Below are positions 17,356 through 26,799 of a stretch of DNA of 64,000 nt, piece after piece. A model generated the notes under the pieces. That model saw only the letters and a program-made list of their open reading frames with translations, ran no database searches and was not told the origin of the DNA. The stretch spans positions 992,001 to 1,056,000 of the forward strand of contig NZ_OY787469.1 of assembly GCF_963678835.1 (NCBI RefSeq). The letters are read 5' to 3'. This stretch comes from an uncultured Desulfuromonas sp. GTDB taxonomy: Bacteria; Desulfobacterota; Desulfuromonadia; Desulfuromonadales; Desulfuromonadaceae. The first letter of the stretch is position 1. Each line of letters begins with the position of its first letter. The translations under genes and the position numbers were made by a program.

Positions 17356-17979
17356 TTACCTCTCCTCTTCGTGCTGGTTGGGGGGATACGTCTGCTCCTT
17401 ATCTCTCATCGATGGAACGCATCTCTTCCTGTAAGAGATGGTGGCAATTTGCCATCGCTGTTGGCTGGCCAGCCGAAATCGAATGTTCATTTTGTTCGGG
17501 TTCTCTCTCTGCAGAGGCTATGTCATAAATTAAAAACTAACCATAAGTGATCTTGACCGCAGGTGTTTTATTAATCTATTAAAATTATTATTGAGGCTAT
17601 AAGTAAAACTTGCGGATATTTTGCCCCTAAAAAACCCCTATCTTAGTGAGGTTATTTTAAATAAAGGGGGAAAAGGCCCAAAAAAGCACTTGGTTAGACC
17701 ATTGGAAAGGTTTTTTTTGGGTAGACAATATAATATTTACATTATCATTAGTTAGTGTTTATATTGTGTTTTATTATGGCGGATGGGTTCTGGCCAGTGG
17801 GGGGTGAAAAACGTTATAATAGATAGTAGATGCCGATTCCCTCTATGTTTTACCAAAGAAGAGCTTATCGTCTTCCGATTGAAATATGCGCTACGGTTGT
17901 GCAGGAAATCTCTTTTTTTCGTTAAGCGGCGAACGCGCTCATGAAGTGAAGGCGCGAATTGTTTTCTGGAGTAATCAGG
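17356..17979. other. AT-rich divergent regulatory region
   Basis: About 620 bases with no gene. On the minus side, the leader of the choice-of-anchor gene can form a hairpin (CATCTCTT/AAGAGATG, 17422-17440) and holds the inverted repeats TGGCAA-T-TTGCCA (about 17442-17454) and GGCTGGCCAGCC (17463-17474). On the plus side a good -10 box TATAAT at about 17815 precedes the GGDEF-EAL gene. The middle (17530-17770) is strongly AT-rich. No known riboswitch was recognised. Confidence 0.5.
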
Positions 17980-20900
17980 ATGCTCTCTTTTTCCTCAACT
18001 TGGATGTTGGTCATGATCCCGGCCGTGATTCTTTTAGCGACAGCTGTTCTGCTCGGTAGTCGTCGTCATGGTTCCCTGCGCCATCTTACCTGGCGCTGGA
18101 ATCTGCTGTTTATTGTGGCGGCATTGGGATTTCTGTCGTTTTACACCTTGCAAACGTACCAACAGCAGTTTTATCGACGCACGGCGCAGATTGAACAAGA
18201 GCTCCTCCAGCAGGCGCGTGATCAGATCCGCCAGCGGGCGTCGTTTGTTCATGATCTGATTCTCGATGAGAAGCAGGGTTCTGAGCAGCAGTTGAAGCAA
18301 AGTCTTCGTCAGACGGTGCTCCAGGCCGTCCATCTCACGGAAACGTTGATTGCGCGCTATCACAATCAGATGGATTCCGCCGAGTTGACCAGGCTGGTGG
18401 TTGAATCCCTGCGGCCATTGCGCTATCGCAATGGCCGCGGTTACCTGTTTGCCACCCGCCTCGATGGTACCGAGCTGCTGTTTGCCGACCACCCTGAGTA
18501 CGAAGGACGCAATATGATCGATATGCGGGATCAGGATGGCGTCTTTTATATTCGAGAGATGATCCGCCTATCCCGTCAACAGGGTGAAGGCTTTATGTCC
18601 TACCGCATCAGTCAGCCGGGGACCATCGGATGGCATCATAAGAAAATTGCTTATATTTATTATGTCCCCGAACTTGAAGCGTTTATCGGCACCGGAGAAT
18701 ATCTGGAAAGTTTTGAACATGAGGTGCAACAGAAGATTATCGATAAGTTGGACCGGCTGGTAGGGAAAGGGCCGTTGAGTATTTTTGGCGCCAGTTACGA
18801 GGGGATCTCGTTGTTTGGGCCGGGCAAAGGCAAGAATGTGCTCACTGTTCAGGATAACAATGGTGTCTTTGTCGTCCAGGAACTGATTCGCACGGCAAAA
18901 CAAGGCGGTGGCTTTGTCCGCTATGAAATGCCGGATACTCTGGGCGAAGGCCATTATAAAAAGGTTAGCTATTGCCTGCCTCTGGATATGTGGAATTGTT
19001 ATGTTGGAGCTGGCATCGACTTGAATTTTGTCGAACAGAATATTGTCACGGCCCGCCAGGAGTTGATGGCATCGTTGCATTCTCAGATTGCTCAGGGGGC
19101 TCTGTTTATCGTGGTGCTTAGTTTTATCCTGTGGGCTGTAGGGCAGCGTTTATCCCGCTCAATCAAAGACAATGTCGCCGTGCTAAATCGCGCTCTGGAA
19201 ACAGTGGCTGGTGACGGACGTCAGGTTGAACTCGACGATGTGAAATTTGATGAGTTTTTGGCCATCGGCCAAGCCGCCAACCGCATGCTCGAACAGCGGC
19301 GGGTTGCCGAGGATGAACTCAATGACACCCGTCTGCGGTTTCGGACGGCTCTGGAGCGCGCCCCATTGCTCGTCGCGCTGGTTGATCCGCAGCGTAACAT
19401 CCTGTTCAGCAACAGTATGTGGAATGATGCTGTGCCCATGGATGGCAGTGCTGCTCAGCTTGAGAGACACTGGTTCAGTGATGAGTCCAGGTTGAAGTTC
19501 GATACCGCGTTCGACCAGATGGTACAAGGCGCTCTGCAACAGGAGCGTTTTGATATCTGCCTAAAAAATATCCAAGGGGAAAAATGCTATTACGATATGG
19601 CGCTGGCGACGATTCAGAATGCCCGTGGAGAGGGTGTTTCTATTCTGGTGATGGCACGCGATATCACCGAACGGCGTAAGGCAGAAGGGCGGTTGACCTG
19701 GCTGGCCCATTATGATGCTATGACCGGTCTGGCAAATCGCAATTATGCCAAGGAACAGCTCGAACGCATGCTCGCTGGGGAGGTATCGGAAAATCTATGG
19801 CTGCTGATGTTCGACATCAATCGTTTCAAGCGGATTAACGAGGTTTATGGGCATGCCATGGGCGACTTTGTACTCAAGGAGTTGGCCCAACGTCTGCAAT
19901 CTTTGCAACCTTCACCATGTATTTCGGCGCGATTGAGCAGCAATGAATTCATTATCGTGATTTCCCTGCATGACGATGAGGCCATTGGCGCTACGGTTGA
20001 ACGGTTCAAGGCTGCTTTATGCGCCCCTTTGCATCATGGCGACAATCGCTTGGTGATTGATACGCGCATCAGTGGGGTCGCCTGTCATCAAATCGCGGAC
20101 ACGGCAGAGCTGCTGCACCGCGCTGATATTGCGCTGCGCGAAGTGAAAGAGGGGCGCCACAGCCAAGGATTCATCGTTTACGACGAGCGCCTCGACCAGA
20201 TCTATCAGGAAAATGAACTATTGGAAAAGGCCCTGCGACTGGCATTGCAGAGTCCTGAGCAGTTTCAACTGCATTTTCAGCCGATCTGGTCGTTGAAGCC
20301 ACAACGGTTGAAAGGGTTTGAAGCGCTGGTGCGCTGGCAGCACCCCACATTTGGATTGATCTCGCCGGCACGCTTTATCCCTTTGGCTGAACAACGTGCG
20401 TTGATTGTGCCACTTGGTCAGATTATTTTTAAGCGGGCTTGTGAGACGCTGGCGCAGTGGCACAAGCGTTATCCGGCAGTGCAGCAGGGTACGGTGAGGT
20501 TATCCGTCAATATGGCACCACAGCAGTTTGTGACGGAAAATTTTATAGAAGAAATTCAGACAACGTTACAACAGTGGCAATTGCCTCCTGATGTCCTATG
20601 CATTGAAATTACAGAAACCAGCCTGATGGAAGACCCGGAGCTGGCGATTCAGCGGATTCGTGCTCTCAAGGAGATGGGGATTACAATTTCTATTGATGAT
20701 TTTGGCACTGGATATTCGTCGTTGAGCTATCTGCAGCAGTTTGATGTCGATATTATCAAGTTAGACCGTTCTCTGGTGGTCGATATTGCCGAAACCCATT
20801 CTGCACAGCGGATAATCGATGCCGTTGTGCGCCTCGGCCATGATTTGAACTTGACCATTGTTGCCGAAGGTGTTGAAACCTTTGAGCAGCTCGATCAGTT

Positions 20901-21018
20901 GCGCAAGCTGGATTGTGATGCGATTCAAGGTTTCCTGACCGGCAAACCCTGTGCGGTGGAAGGGGTTCATGATTGGCTCAGTGCGCCAGAGAAGTTTCCG
21001 TTGAGTCGGCTTGATTAA
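17980..21018 (+). CDS. Membrane-bound Cache-PAS-GGDEF-EAL protein (likely c-di-GMP phosphodiesterase)
   Basis: A 1012-residue sensor enzyme. An N-terminal membrane helix (LVMIPAVILLATAVLLGS) and a second (FLSFYTLQTY region) precede two periplasmic Cache-like domains, with parallel motifs GRGYLFATRLDG...DQDGVFYIREMIRLSRQQGEG and DNNGVFVVQELIRTAKQGGG. A further helix (ALFIVVLSFILWAVGQ), a HAMP-like part and a PAS domain follow. The GGDEF domain is degenerate: the active site reads LSSNEF. The EAL domain is intact (GFEALVRWQHP, ITETSLMEDPE, SIDDFGTGYSSLSYL, KLDRSLV, VAEGVET), so hydrolysis of c-di-GMP is the likely activity. The start is placed at 17980 after GGAGTAATCAGG. Confidence 0.93.
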   Translation: MLSFSSTWMLVMIPAVILLATAVLLGSRRHGSLRHLTWRWNLLFIVAALGFLSFYTLQTYQQQFYRRTAQIEQELLQQARDQIRQRASFVHDLILDEKQGSEQQLKQSLRQTVLQAVHLTETLIARYHNQMDSAELTRLVVESLRPLRYRNGRGYLFATRLDGTELLFADHPEYEGRNMIDMRDQDGVFYIREMIRLSRQQGEGFMSYRISQPGTIGWHHKKIAYIYYVPELEAFIGTGEYLESFEHEVQQKIIDKLDRLVGKGPLSIFGASYEGISLFGPGKGKNVLTVQDNNGVFVVQELIRTAKQGGGFVRYEMPDTLGEGHYKKVSYCLPLDMWNCYVGAGIDLNFVEQNIVTARQELMASLHSQIAQGALFIVVLSFILWAVGQRLSRSIKDNVAVLNRALETVAGDGRQVELDDVKFDEFLAIGQAANRMLEQRRVAEDELNDTRLRFRTALERAPLLVALVDPQRNILFSNSMWNDAVPMDGSAAQLERHWFSDESRLKFDTAFDQMVQGALQQERFDICLKNIQGEKCYYDMALATIQNARGEGVSILVMARDITERRKAEGRLTWLAHYDAMTGLANRNYAKEQLERMLAGEVSENLWLLMFDINRFKRINEVYGHAMGDFVLKELAQRLQSLQPSPCISARLSSNEFIIVISLHDDEAIGATVERFKAALCAPLHHGDNRLVIDTRISGVACHQIADTAELLHRADIALREVKEGRHSQGFIVYDERLDQIYQENELLEKALRLALQSPEQFQLHFQPIWSLKPQRLKGFEALVRWQHPTFGLISPARFIPLAEQRALIVPLGQIIFKRACETLAQWHKRYPAVQQGTVRLSVNMAPQQFVTENFIEEIQTTLQQWQLPPDVLCIEITETSLMEDPELAIQRIRALKEMGITISIDDFGTGYSSLSYLQQFDVDIIKLDRSLVVDIAETHSAQRIIDAVVRLGHDLNLTIVAEGVETFEQLDQLRKLDCDAIQGFLTGKPCAVEGVHDWLSAPEKFPLSRLD

Positions 21019-21089
21019 CCGAGGAATGTCCTGTGTTGTTGGATTTGACCTCTTCGTGCTTCGAATCACAAAACATGTTGCTTAGGTCA

Positions 21090-22041
21090 ACATGTTCCGC
21101 TCGGCGCTGCTGAACGGGAGAGCTTGGCTGCTCAATAACAAACCAAGGCAAGGGTGGGCACTGCCCACCCGTTTAGCCGGTGCCACAGAAGAGATAGAAA
21201 AAGGCGTAAAATGTTATCAAGGTTTTACGCCAAAGTTGATGAGCTGCACGATTCGCCGACCAAAAGGGCGGCGAGCCGGATCCGTGAAGCATAACGGAAA
21301 CAGACTCATTGTCGGTTGATCTGAGGGGCAGGAGATGTTCAGCTGGTTTTTGCATCCTTTTGAGCGGCCAGTCAAAAGGATGTCGGCTGCCGGGACGAGA
21401 CCCGGCGACCTTGACTTTGTCCTTGCTCTTCAATGGTTCGTCATCCGAAACGAATCGCACCGGCGAACTTCATCCGTTCGCGATGGTGGTGCCCACGTGA
21501 CGCGGGCTTCCGCGCCCGCTCGTCGGCCCCCTTTTGCGTCGACAAAAGGGGAGCAAAATCGACTCCCAAGGGGTTGTCATCAATCAGCCTTCACGGAGTT
21601 GTTGCGGATCTTTTTCACGTCAGCAGCGTTATCGGTCGTCGCCATAGACCAACTATAGCTCCTTCCTCTGCCTTGCTGACGCAAAAAATCTCACGCAACA
21701 CCTCTCGTTCATCTGATCAATAACAACCCCATTGCGCCATTACGGGTTCCCTCTCTGCGTTCACGAACACCGCGATGTCGGCAAAACTCGCCCAGTCGGC
21801 ATCAGTCCTCAAACCGGTTGCCGACGACCATCGCGCTGACCGTTCTCTTCGTTCGGCGCTGCTGAACGGGAGGGCTTGGGTGCTCAATAACAAACCCAGG
21901 CAAGGGTGGGCACTGCCCGGTTAACCGGTGCCACGGAAGAGATAGAAAAAGGCGTAAAATGTTGTCAACATTTTACGCCAAAGATGATGCGTTGCACGAT
22001 TCGCCGACCCAAAGGGAGGCAAACCGAATCTGCAAAGCTGT
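21090..22041 (-). repeat. Inverted tandem copy of the ~740-bp repeat
   Basis: Read on the minus strand this holds a partial unit (22041 to about 21420) followed head-to-tail by a second partial unit (about 21420 to 21090), related to the array at 1346-2880. Shared parts include GGGTGGGCACTGCCCACCC, CATCCTTTTGA/TCAAAAGGATG and the segment around AATCGACTCCCAAGGGGTTG. One hairpin is best preserved here: GGCGTAAAATGTTG-T-CAACATTTTACGCC at about 21951-21979. It fills the 1-kb gap between the EAL gene and the DUF2889 gene; nothing else was seen there. Confidence 0.85.
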
Positions 22042-22071
22042 GCTATGTGAAAAAGGCGTGAAGTTGCGGGG

Positions 22072-22548
22072 TTATTTGCAATTGGGTGGAAAACCTGCGC
22101 AGGTGCCTTGCAATTGCTGTTGCATCATTTCCATGGCCTGCTCGTCAGACTCGCAGTCCTGGCTGACTCGAGCATTAATGGCCAACGGCAGCAGGCCGAG
22201 CATCATGGTGCGCAAATTACCACACCCTTCACCACCGCCCAGACGTTCTTTCAGGTTGTAGCTGAGGCCTTTACCAATAGTCAAACCCACCAGGCGGGCA
22301 AAGCGCTTCTCCGTTTGAGAGCAGAGTGGCGACGGGCTGCGTCGAAATTGTACGGTTGCGCTCAGGATTTCCAGGGTGTCCGGTGTTGTGGTTAACACGG
22401 TTTCAATATCGTGTAACCGGTCTTCAAGGTGGGCTTTAAGGATAAAGTTACCTTGCTGGGGGTGTTGGGAAATGGAATAGCGTACTGTACGTTGAAAATC
22501 GATTTCTCGCGACACCGGTGTGATCCTTGCTGAAAGAGGGACAGCCAT
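22072..22548 (-). CDS. DUF2889-like protein
   Basis: A 158-residue cytoplasmic protein resembling the DUF2889 family. Supporting features are an N-terminal RTVRYSISQHPQQGNFILKA (family members begin with a similar strand), LEDRLHDIETVLT, then RLVGLTIGKG and the Gly/Cys-rich GGGEGCGNLRTMMLGLLPL, which matches the conserved GGxxGCxHL pattern with Asn in place of His. A QQQLQGTCAGFPPNC tail has two further cysteines. Function is not known for the family. It lies upstream of nothing obvious and separate from dapL by a hairpin. Confidence 0.65.
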   Translation of the reverse strand: MAVPLSARITPVSREIDFQRTVRYSISQHPQQGNFILKAHLEDRLHDIETVLTTTPDTLEILSATVQFRRSPSPLCSQTEKRFARLVGLTIGKGLSYNLKERLGGGEGCGNLRTMMLGLLPLAINARVSQDCESDEQAMEMMQQQLQGTCAGFPPNCK

Positions 22549-22571
22549 TCAGGCGCTTTGTAGGGTAAGCA

Positions 22572-22606
22572 CAACAACAGGACGACCTGCGGCCGTCCTG
22601 TTGTTG
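22572..22606 (-). terminator. Hairpin after dapL
   Basis: CAACAACAGGACG pairs perfectly (13 bp) with CGTCCTGTTGTTG around a 9-base loop, about 20 bases past the dapL stop. The T-run after the stem is weak. Confidence 0.6.
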
Positions 22607-22627
22607 AATGATGAAACGTTCTGAGGC

Positions 22628-23863
22628 TTATTTACCCCATTTCTGCCGAATCCGCTTAACCGCTTCTTCGACATTTTCCCGTTCGCCAAAGGCGCTGAGA
22701 CGGAAGTAGCCTTCGCCACTGGGGCCAAAGCCACTGCCCGGAGTACCGACAACGAAGCATTCGTTGAGCAGCTTGTCAAAGAAATCCCAGCTGGTCATGC
22801 CTTCCGGTGTTTTCAGCCAGATATACGGAGCGTTAACACCACCGTAGCAGGTGATACCGGCTTCCTGCAGACCTTCACGGATGATGCGTGCGTTTTCCAT
22901 GTAATAGGCGATGATCTCCTGAACCTGTGCCCAGCCTTCGTCAGAGTAGACAGCGGCAGCTGCTTTTTGTACCGGGTAGGAGACACCGTTGAACTTGGTG
23001 CACTGACGACGGTTCCACAGTTGGTTGAGGGAGACTTTCTCGCCGTCGGCTGTGCTGGCCATCAGGTCGTGGGGAACCACGGTCAAGCCGCAGCGAACTC
23101 CAGTGAAACCCGCGGTCTTGGAGAAACTGCGAAATTCGATAGCGCACTTCTTGGCCCCGTTGATTTCGTAGATGGAGTGGGGAATGCCCGGCTCGGTAAT
23201 AAACGCTTCGTAGGCGGCGTCAAACAGGATGACGGCGTCGTTGTCCAGCGCATAATCCACCCAGCTTTTCAGCACCTCTTTGGTGGCGACAGTACCGGTG
23301 GGATTGTTGGGGAAGCACAGGTAGATAATGTCGACTTTCTCACTGGGGAAAGCCGGTGCAAAGCCGTTTTCCTCGGTGCACGGCATATAGACGATTCCCT
23401 CGTAATAACCTTTTTCATCGGCTTTGCCGGTACGTCCGACCATGACGTTGGTGTCGTTGTACACCGGATAGACTGGATCGCCGATGGCCACCTTGCAGCT
23501 CAGATCGAAGATGTCGAGGATGTTGGCACTGTCGCATTTTGAGCCGTCGGAGATGAAGACCTCAGAGGCTTCCAGCTCGACACCAAGGGGCTTGTAAGCT
23601 TTGTCAATGATGGTTTGGGACAGCCAGCTATACCCTTGTTCCGGACCGTAGCCGTGGAAAGATGCGCCTTGGGCCAGATCGTCAACACCGTCATGGAACG
23701 CTTTAAGAACAGCGGGAACCAAGGGCTTGGTGACATCACCGATGCCGAGACGGATCACTTTATCGTTGGGATGGGCATCAGCAAACGCCGTAACTCGGCG
23801 GCTGATTTCAGGAAACAGGTATCCCGCTTGAAGTTTGAGATAATTGTCGTTTAAACGTGCCAT
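22628..23863 (-). CDS. dapL: LL-diaminopimelate aminotransferase
   Basis: A 411-residue fold-type I aminotransferase that converts tetrahydrodipicolinate directly to LL-diaminopimelate using glutamate, replacing the DapD/C/E steps in lysine and peptidoglycan synthesis. The length matches the family (about 410). Diagnostic features are the N-terminus [47 protein letters not shown] and the pyridoxal-phosphate lysine in [23 protein letters not shown] lies 13 bases upstream of the ATG. It follows dapA and dapB on the same strand, completing the DAP branch. Confidence 0.96.
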   Translation of the reverse strand: MARLNDNYLKLQAGYLFPEISRRVTAFADAHPNDKVIRLGIGDVTKPLVPAVLKAFHDGVDDLAQGASFHGYGPEQGYSWLSQTIIDKAYKPLGVELEASEVFISDGSKCDSANILDIFDLSCKVAIGDPVYPVYNDTNVMVGRTGKADEKGYYEGIVYMPCTEENGFAPAFPSEKVDIIYLCFPNNPTGTVATKEVLKSWVDYALDNDAVILFDAAYEAFITEPGIPHSIYEINGAKKCAIEFRSFSKTAGFTGVRCGLTVVPHDLMASTADGEKVSLNQLWNRRQCTKFNGVSYPVQKAAAAVYSDEGWAQVQEIIAYYMENARIIREGLQEAGITCYGGVNAPYIWLKTPEGMTSWDFFDKLLNECFVVGTPGSGFGPSGEGYFRLSAFGERENVEEAVKRIRQKWGK

Positions 23864-23964
23864 GGAAAATCATGTCCTCCTGAGGGCGAAAAGACAGAGT
23901 GCAGAACCGGTCGCCCAACTGCCGGTTCCGATCAGGGGAATTCGTAATGGTTTTTGTAAAGGCG

Positions 23965-24099
23965 TTATTGATCTGAAAATTTTTCGTAGACCCAGTCCCC
24001 GGCGTGTTGCATATCGCGGTAGAGTCACCGTGATGTTTCGCAACCGTTTATTAACAGGACAATGGCAACGACAGCCAGGATGGCAATAGCTCGGGTCAT
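23965..24099 (-). pseudogene. Entericidin-like small lipoprotein with in-frame TGA
   Basis: Two bases after the dapB stop an ATG opens a short frame: MTRAIAILAVVAIVLLINGC, a lipoprotein signal with lipobox-type Cys, then ETSR, then TGA. The same frame continues LYRDMQHAGDWVYEKFSDQ to a TAA. Entericidin-like peptides have Cys-Asn/Glu-Thr-x-x-Gly-x-x-x-Asp followed by an AGD-like motif; the TGA sits exactly where Gly (GGA) is expected. One base change would restore a 44-residue lipoprotein. Leaky readthrough is possible because UGA is followed by C. Confidence 0.55.
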
Positions 24100-24101
24100 G
24101 G

Positions 24102-24905
24102 TTATTTCAGATCGAGAACATCCTGCATGTCGTACATACCGGGAGCCTTGTCTTTGATCCATTGACAGGCGCGAGCGGCCCCGCGCGAAAACATTTCACG
24201 GCTCATGGCGCGGTGAGTGATCTCAATGCGCTCCCCCATGCCGATAAAGTAGACCGTGTGCTCACCGACAATATCGCCGCCACGCACTGTCTGCATGCCG
24301 ATCTCTTCTTTGGTGCGCTCGCCGCACATCCCTTCGCGATGGTAGTTGGCCACTTTGTTGTAGTCGCGGCCCAACGCATCGGCGACCACTTCACCCATGC
24401 GCACAGCAGTGCCGGAGGGGGAATCTTTCTTTTTATTGTGGTGTAGTTCCACCACTTCAACATCAAAGCCGTCACCGAGGATGTTGGCCGCTTCTTTGAG
24501 CAGCTTGAAGCAGGCATTAACGCCGACACTCATATTTGGCGCCAGCATCACGGCGATGTTGCCGGTGGTATCGGCCAGTTGTTGGCGTTGCTCCGGAGTG
24601 AATCCGGTGGAGCCGATCACCATGTTGGTCTTCACTTTGGCGCAGACCTCGGCATTGGCCAGGGTAACGTCGGGAAATGTAAAATCGATAAGGACGTCTA
24701 CTGCTTTCAGGGAGGCTTCAAGCTGGTCGCTGATCAGCACATCCAGAGCACCACAACCCGCCAAAATGCCGGCGTCCTGGCCAACCATAGGGTGGCCGGG
24801 GCGTTCAATGGCTGCGGCGAGGGTGATTCCTTCGGCGTCGGTGACCGCTTTGATCAGATGGCCGCCCATGCGACCGGCGGCTCCTGTGACTGCAATCTTC
24901 AGCAT
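24102..24905 (-). CDS. dapB: 4-hydroxy-tetrahydrodipicolinate reductase
   Basis: A 267-residue reductase of the lysine/DAP pathway that uses NAD(P)H. The dinucleotide fold is IAVTGAAGRMGGHLI; VIGSTGFTPEQ and the catalytic VVELHHNKKKDSPSGTAV (His-His and Lys) are present, as is the C-terminal SREMFSRGAARA. The start is at MLKIAV (24905) after AAGAGAG; the longer frame adds 14 unlikely residues. It is preceded by dapA and followed by a small lipoprotein remnant and dapL. Confidence 0.96.
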   Translation of the reverse strand: MLKIAVTGAAGRMGGHLIKAVTDAEGITLAAAIERPGHPMVGQDAGILAGCGALDVLISDQLEASLKAVDVLIDFTFPDVTLANAEVCAKVKTNMVIGSTGFTPEQRQQLADTTGNIAVMLAPNMSVGVNACFKLLKEAANILGDGFDVEVVELHHNKKKDSPSGTAVRMGEVVADALGRDYNKVANYHREGMCGERTKEEIGMQTVRGGDIVGEHTVYFIGMGERIEITHRAMSREMFSRGAARACQWIKDKAPGMYDMQDVLDLK

Positions 24906-25009
24906 AAAACTCTCTTTCGTAACGTTTGAATCGGGTGAATACAGCATATCCGGGGTCGCGGACGACTCCGGATATGCCGATAAACCAATAAGTAGTGTAA
25001 TTTTTAGAG

Positions 25010-25885
25010 TTACAGCAGGCCGTAACTTTGCATGACCGTTTTGAGCGTTTCAAGGCTGGCCGGCTGCAGGTCGCACAATGGCTGGCGGATGGTCGGCTCG
25101 CATTTTCCGAGCAGGGAAACCGCTGTTTTGACCGGTACCGGGTTGGACTCAATGAACATGGCGTTGTGGATGGCGAGCATCTTCAGATGCATGGCGCGGG
25201 CGTCATCCCAACGATTTTCCTCAATCGCCGTGACCATGGCCTTGACCTCTTTCGGCATGATGTTGGCGGTGACGGAGATGATGCCTTTGGCACCACAGGC
25301 CATCAGCGGCAGCGTCAGGAAATCATCGCCGGACAGCACGTCGATCTTGTCACCGGCCTTGCTGATAATTTCACTGGCCTGAGTCACATCGCCGGAAGCT
25401 TCCTTGATGGCAACGATATTGTCGATCTCAGCCAGACGGATCGTCGTACCCGGCAACATGTTCATGCCGGTACGACCGGGAACATTGTAGAGGATCTGCG
25501 GCAGGGCCACTTCTTCAGCAATGGTCTTGTAGTGCTGGTAAAGCCCTTCCTGAGACGGCTTGTTGTAATACGGGCTGACCAGCAGTAAACCATCGGCACC
25601 CATCTCTTTGGCGTGGCGGCTCAGTTCGGTCGCTTCAGCCGTGGAGTTGGAACCGGTGCCGGCGACAACCGGAACGCGGCCATTGACCTGATCGATACAG
25701 GCACGAATTACCAGGTCGTGCTCCTCGTAGTTGAGGGTTGCGGATTCACCGGTGGTGCCACAGGGAACAATGACATCCGTGCCGTTTTCAATTTGAAATT
25801 CAACCAGTTCGCGGAATTTGTCTTCATTGACGGAGCCATCACTGTTGAACGGGGTGATGATGGCAACCATAGATCCTTTAAACAT
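25010..25885 (-). CDS. dapA: 4-hydroxy-tetrahydrodipicolinate synthase
   Basis: A 291-residue class I aldolase that condenses pyruvate with aspartate semialdehyde, the first committed lysine/DAP step. Key motifs are GTTGESATLNYEEH, the catalytic Tyr in YNVPGRTGMNM and the Schiff-base Lys in IVAIKEASGDVTQ, then LSGDDFLTLPLMACGAKG. The start at 25885 follows GGAGGACAAC; a frame start at 25924 lies in a terminator hairpin. It leads the dapA-dapB-dapL set. A lysA gene, often nearby in related genomes, is not present here. Confidence 0.97.
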   Translation of the reverse strand: MFKGSMVAIITPFNSDGSVNEDKFRELVEFQIENGTDVIVPCGTTGESATLNYEEHDLVIRACIDQVNGRVPVVAGTGSNSTAEATELSRHAKEMGADGLLLVSPYYNKPSQEGLYQHYKTIAEEVALPQILYNVPGRTGMNMLPGTTIRLAEIDNIVAIKEASGDVTQASEIISKAGDKIDVLSGDDFLTLPLMACGAKGIISVTANIMPKEVKAMVTAIEENRWDDARAMHLKMLAIHNAMFIESNPVPVKTAVSLLGKCEPTIRQPLCDLQPASLETLKTVMQSYGLL

Positions 25886-25912
25886 GTTGTCCTCCTCCAG
25901 ACAAACGTGAAT

Positions 25913-25938
25913 GCAAAAAGGCAAGGGTGCCTTTTTGC
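25913..25938 (-). terminator. Hairpin upstream of dapA
   Basis: GCAAAAAGGCA/TGCCTTTTTGC, an 11-bp stem with a 4-base loop, between the argH-lipoprotein unit and dapA. It likely ends the upstream transcript, so dapA has its own promoter or partial readthrough. Confidence 0.55.
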
Positions 25939-26037
25939 AAGAACTTCATAAATAAACAGGCGCAAAAACAACCTGATAACATAACTGACTGCTAAAGTAA
26001 AGTTACTCTGCCGCGTGGCCGCGTGTCCTTGCGGCGC

Positions 26038-26799
26038 TTATAAGGGACGTTGCGGCAGCAGGTTGATTGGTGACGACAACGGACTTTCCAGACGCTGGTC
26101 AGCAATTGCAATGACCGTACGCACGGCATAGGTATACAGAGTGCCGTTGTTGACCTGAAAGTCCTCATACGCGGTTTCAACCACCGGCGCTTCATTGAGG
26201 GGCAGGGCGGAAAAGTAGCTGTCGCCACTGCGACGGTAGATATTATAGCCGACGATGGTCACTCCCTGGCGCGACTCTTCCGCAGCAGACCAGCTCAAGC
26301 GCACCTGTTTGTCGAGGGCTTCACCGGTCACCTCCATCGGCGGGTACGGCGCACTGTAGCAGGGGCGGTGGATAAGCACTTCGGCACCGGCATGCCCCTC
26401 GGTCGTCATCGGAACGATACGGTAGCGAAAACCGACTTCCTCATCGACGCCGCTGTCCCACATATAAATCCGTTTGCTGTTGCGGTTGCTGCTCTGGTAA
26501 TAGGCCAGATCCACCTGGCGCAGCAGGTTCTTGGGCGGACGACACTCCGGGCAGCCTTTGGCCAGGTTGTAATCGGAGCGGTAGATATCAAAGCCTTTTA
26601 AGTTGTCCAGCGCGCTGCCGTCCTGGTTGGTGGTCGGGATGTCCCAGGCCAGCAGCAGGGCGTTGCCTTTCTGATCCAGAGTGGCGTTGCTTACGGCTGA
26701 AGGCAGGGCTTTTTGTAACGGTTTGACCGGCCCAACCTTACCGCAGGCCGCAAGCAGGGTCAGGCAGATCACAACAGTCAGGCCGTGTCGCAGCTTCAT
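26038..26799 (-). CDS. Lipoprotein with fibronectin type III-like domains
   Basis: A 253-residue envelope lipoprotein. The signal ends in the lipobox [10 protein letters not shown]. Downstream parts look like two fibronectin type III folds ([20 protein letters not shown] with IYRSD, and [20 protein letters not shown] with IYRRSGD, then [10 protein letters not shown]). A cysteine pair CPECRPPK is notable. It overlaps argH by 4 nt (ATGA), so the two are co-expressed, although no role in arginine synthesis is evident. The function is unknown. Confidence 0.82.
   Translation of the reverse strand: MKLRHGLTVVICLTLLAACGKVGPVKPLQKALPSAVSNATLDQKGNALLLAWDIPTTNQDGSALDNLKGFDIYRSDYNLAKGCPECRPPKNLLRQVDLAYYQSSNRNSKRIYMWDSGVDEEVGFRYRIVPMTTEGHAGAEVLIHRPCYSAPYPPMEVTGEALDKQVRLSWSAAEESRQGVTIVGYNIYRRSGDSYFSALPLNEAPVVETAYEDFQVNNGTLYTYAVRTVIAIADQRLESPLSSPINLLPQRPL

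Noticed and set aside
23965..24099. TGA recoded as glycine in this organism
   Set aside because: Many intact genes in the window end in TGA at the expected length, so TGA is a stop codon.
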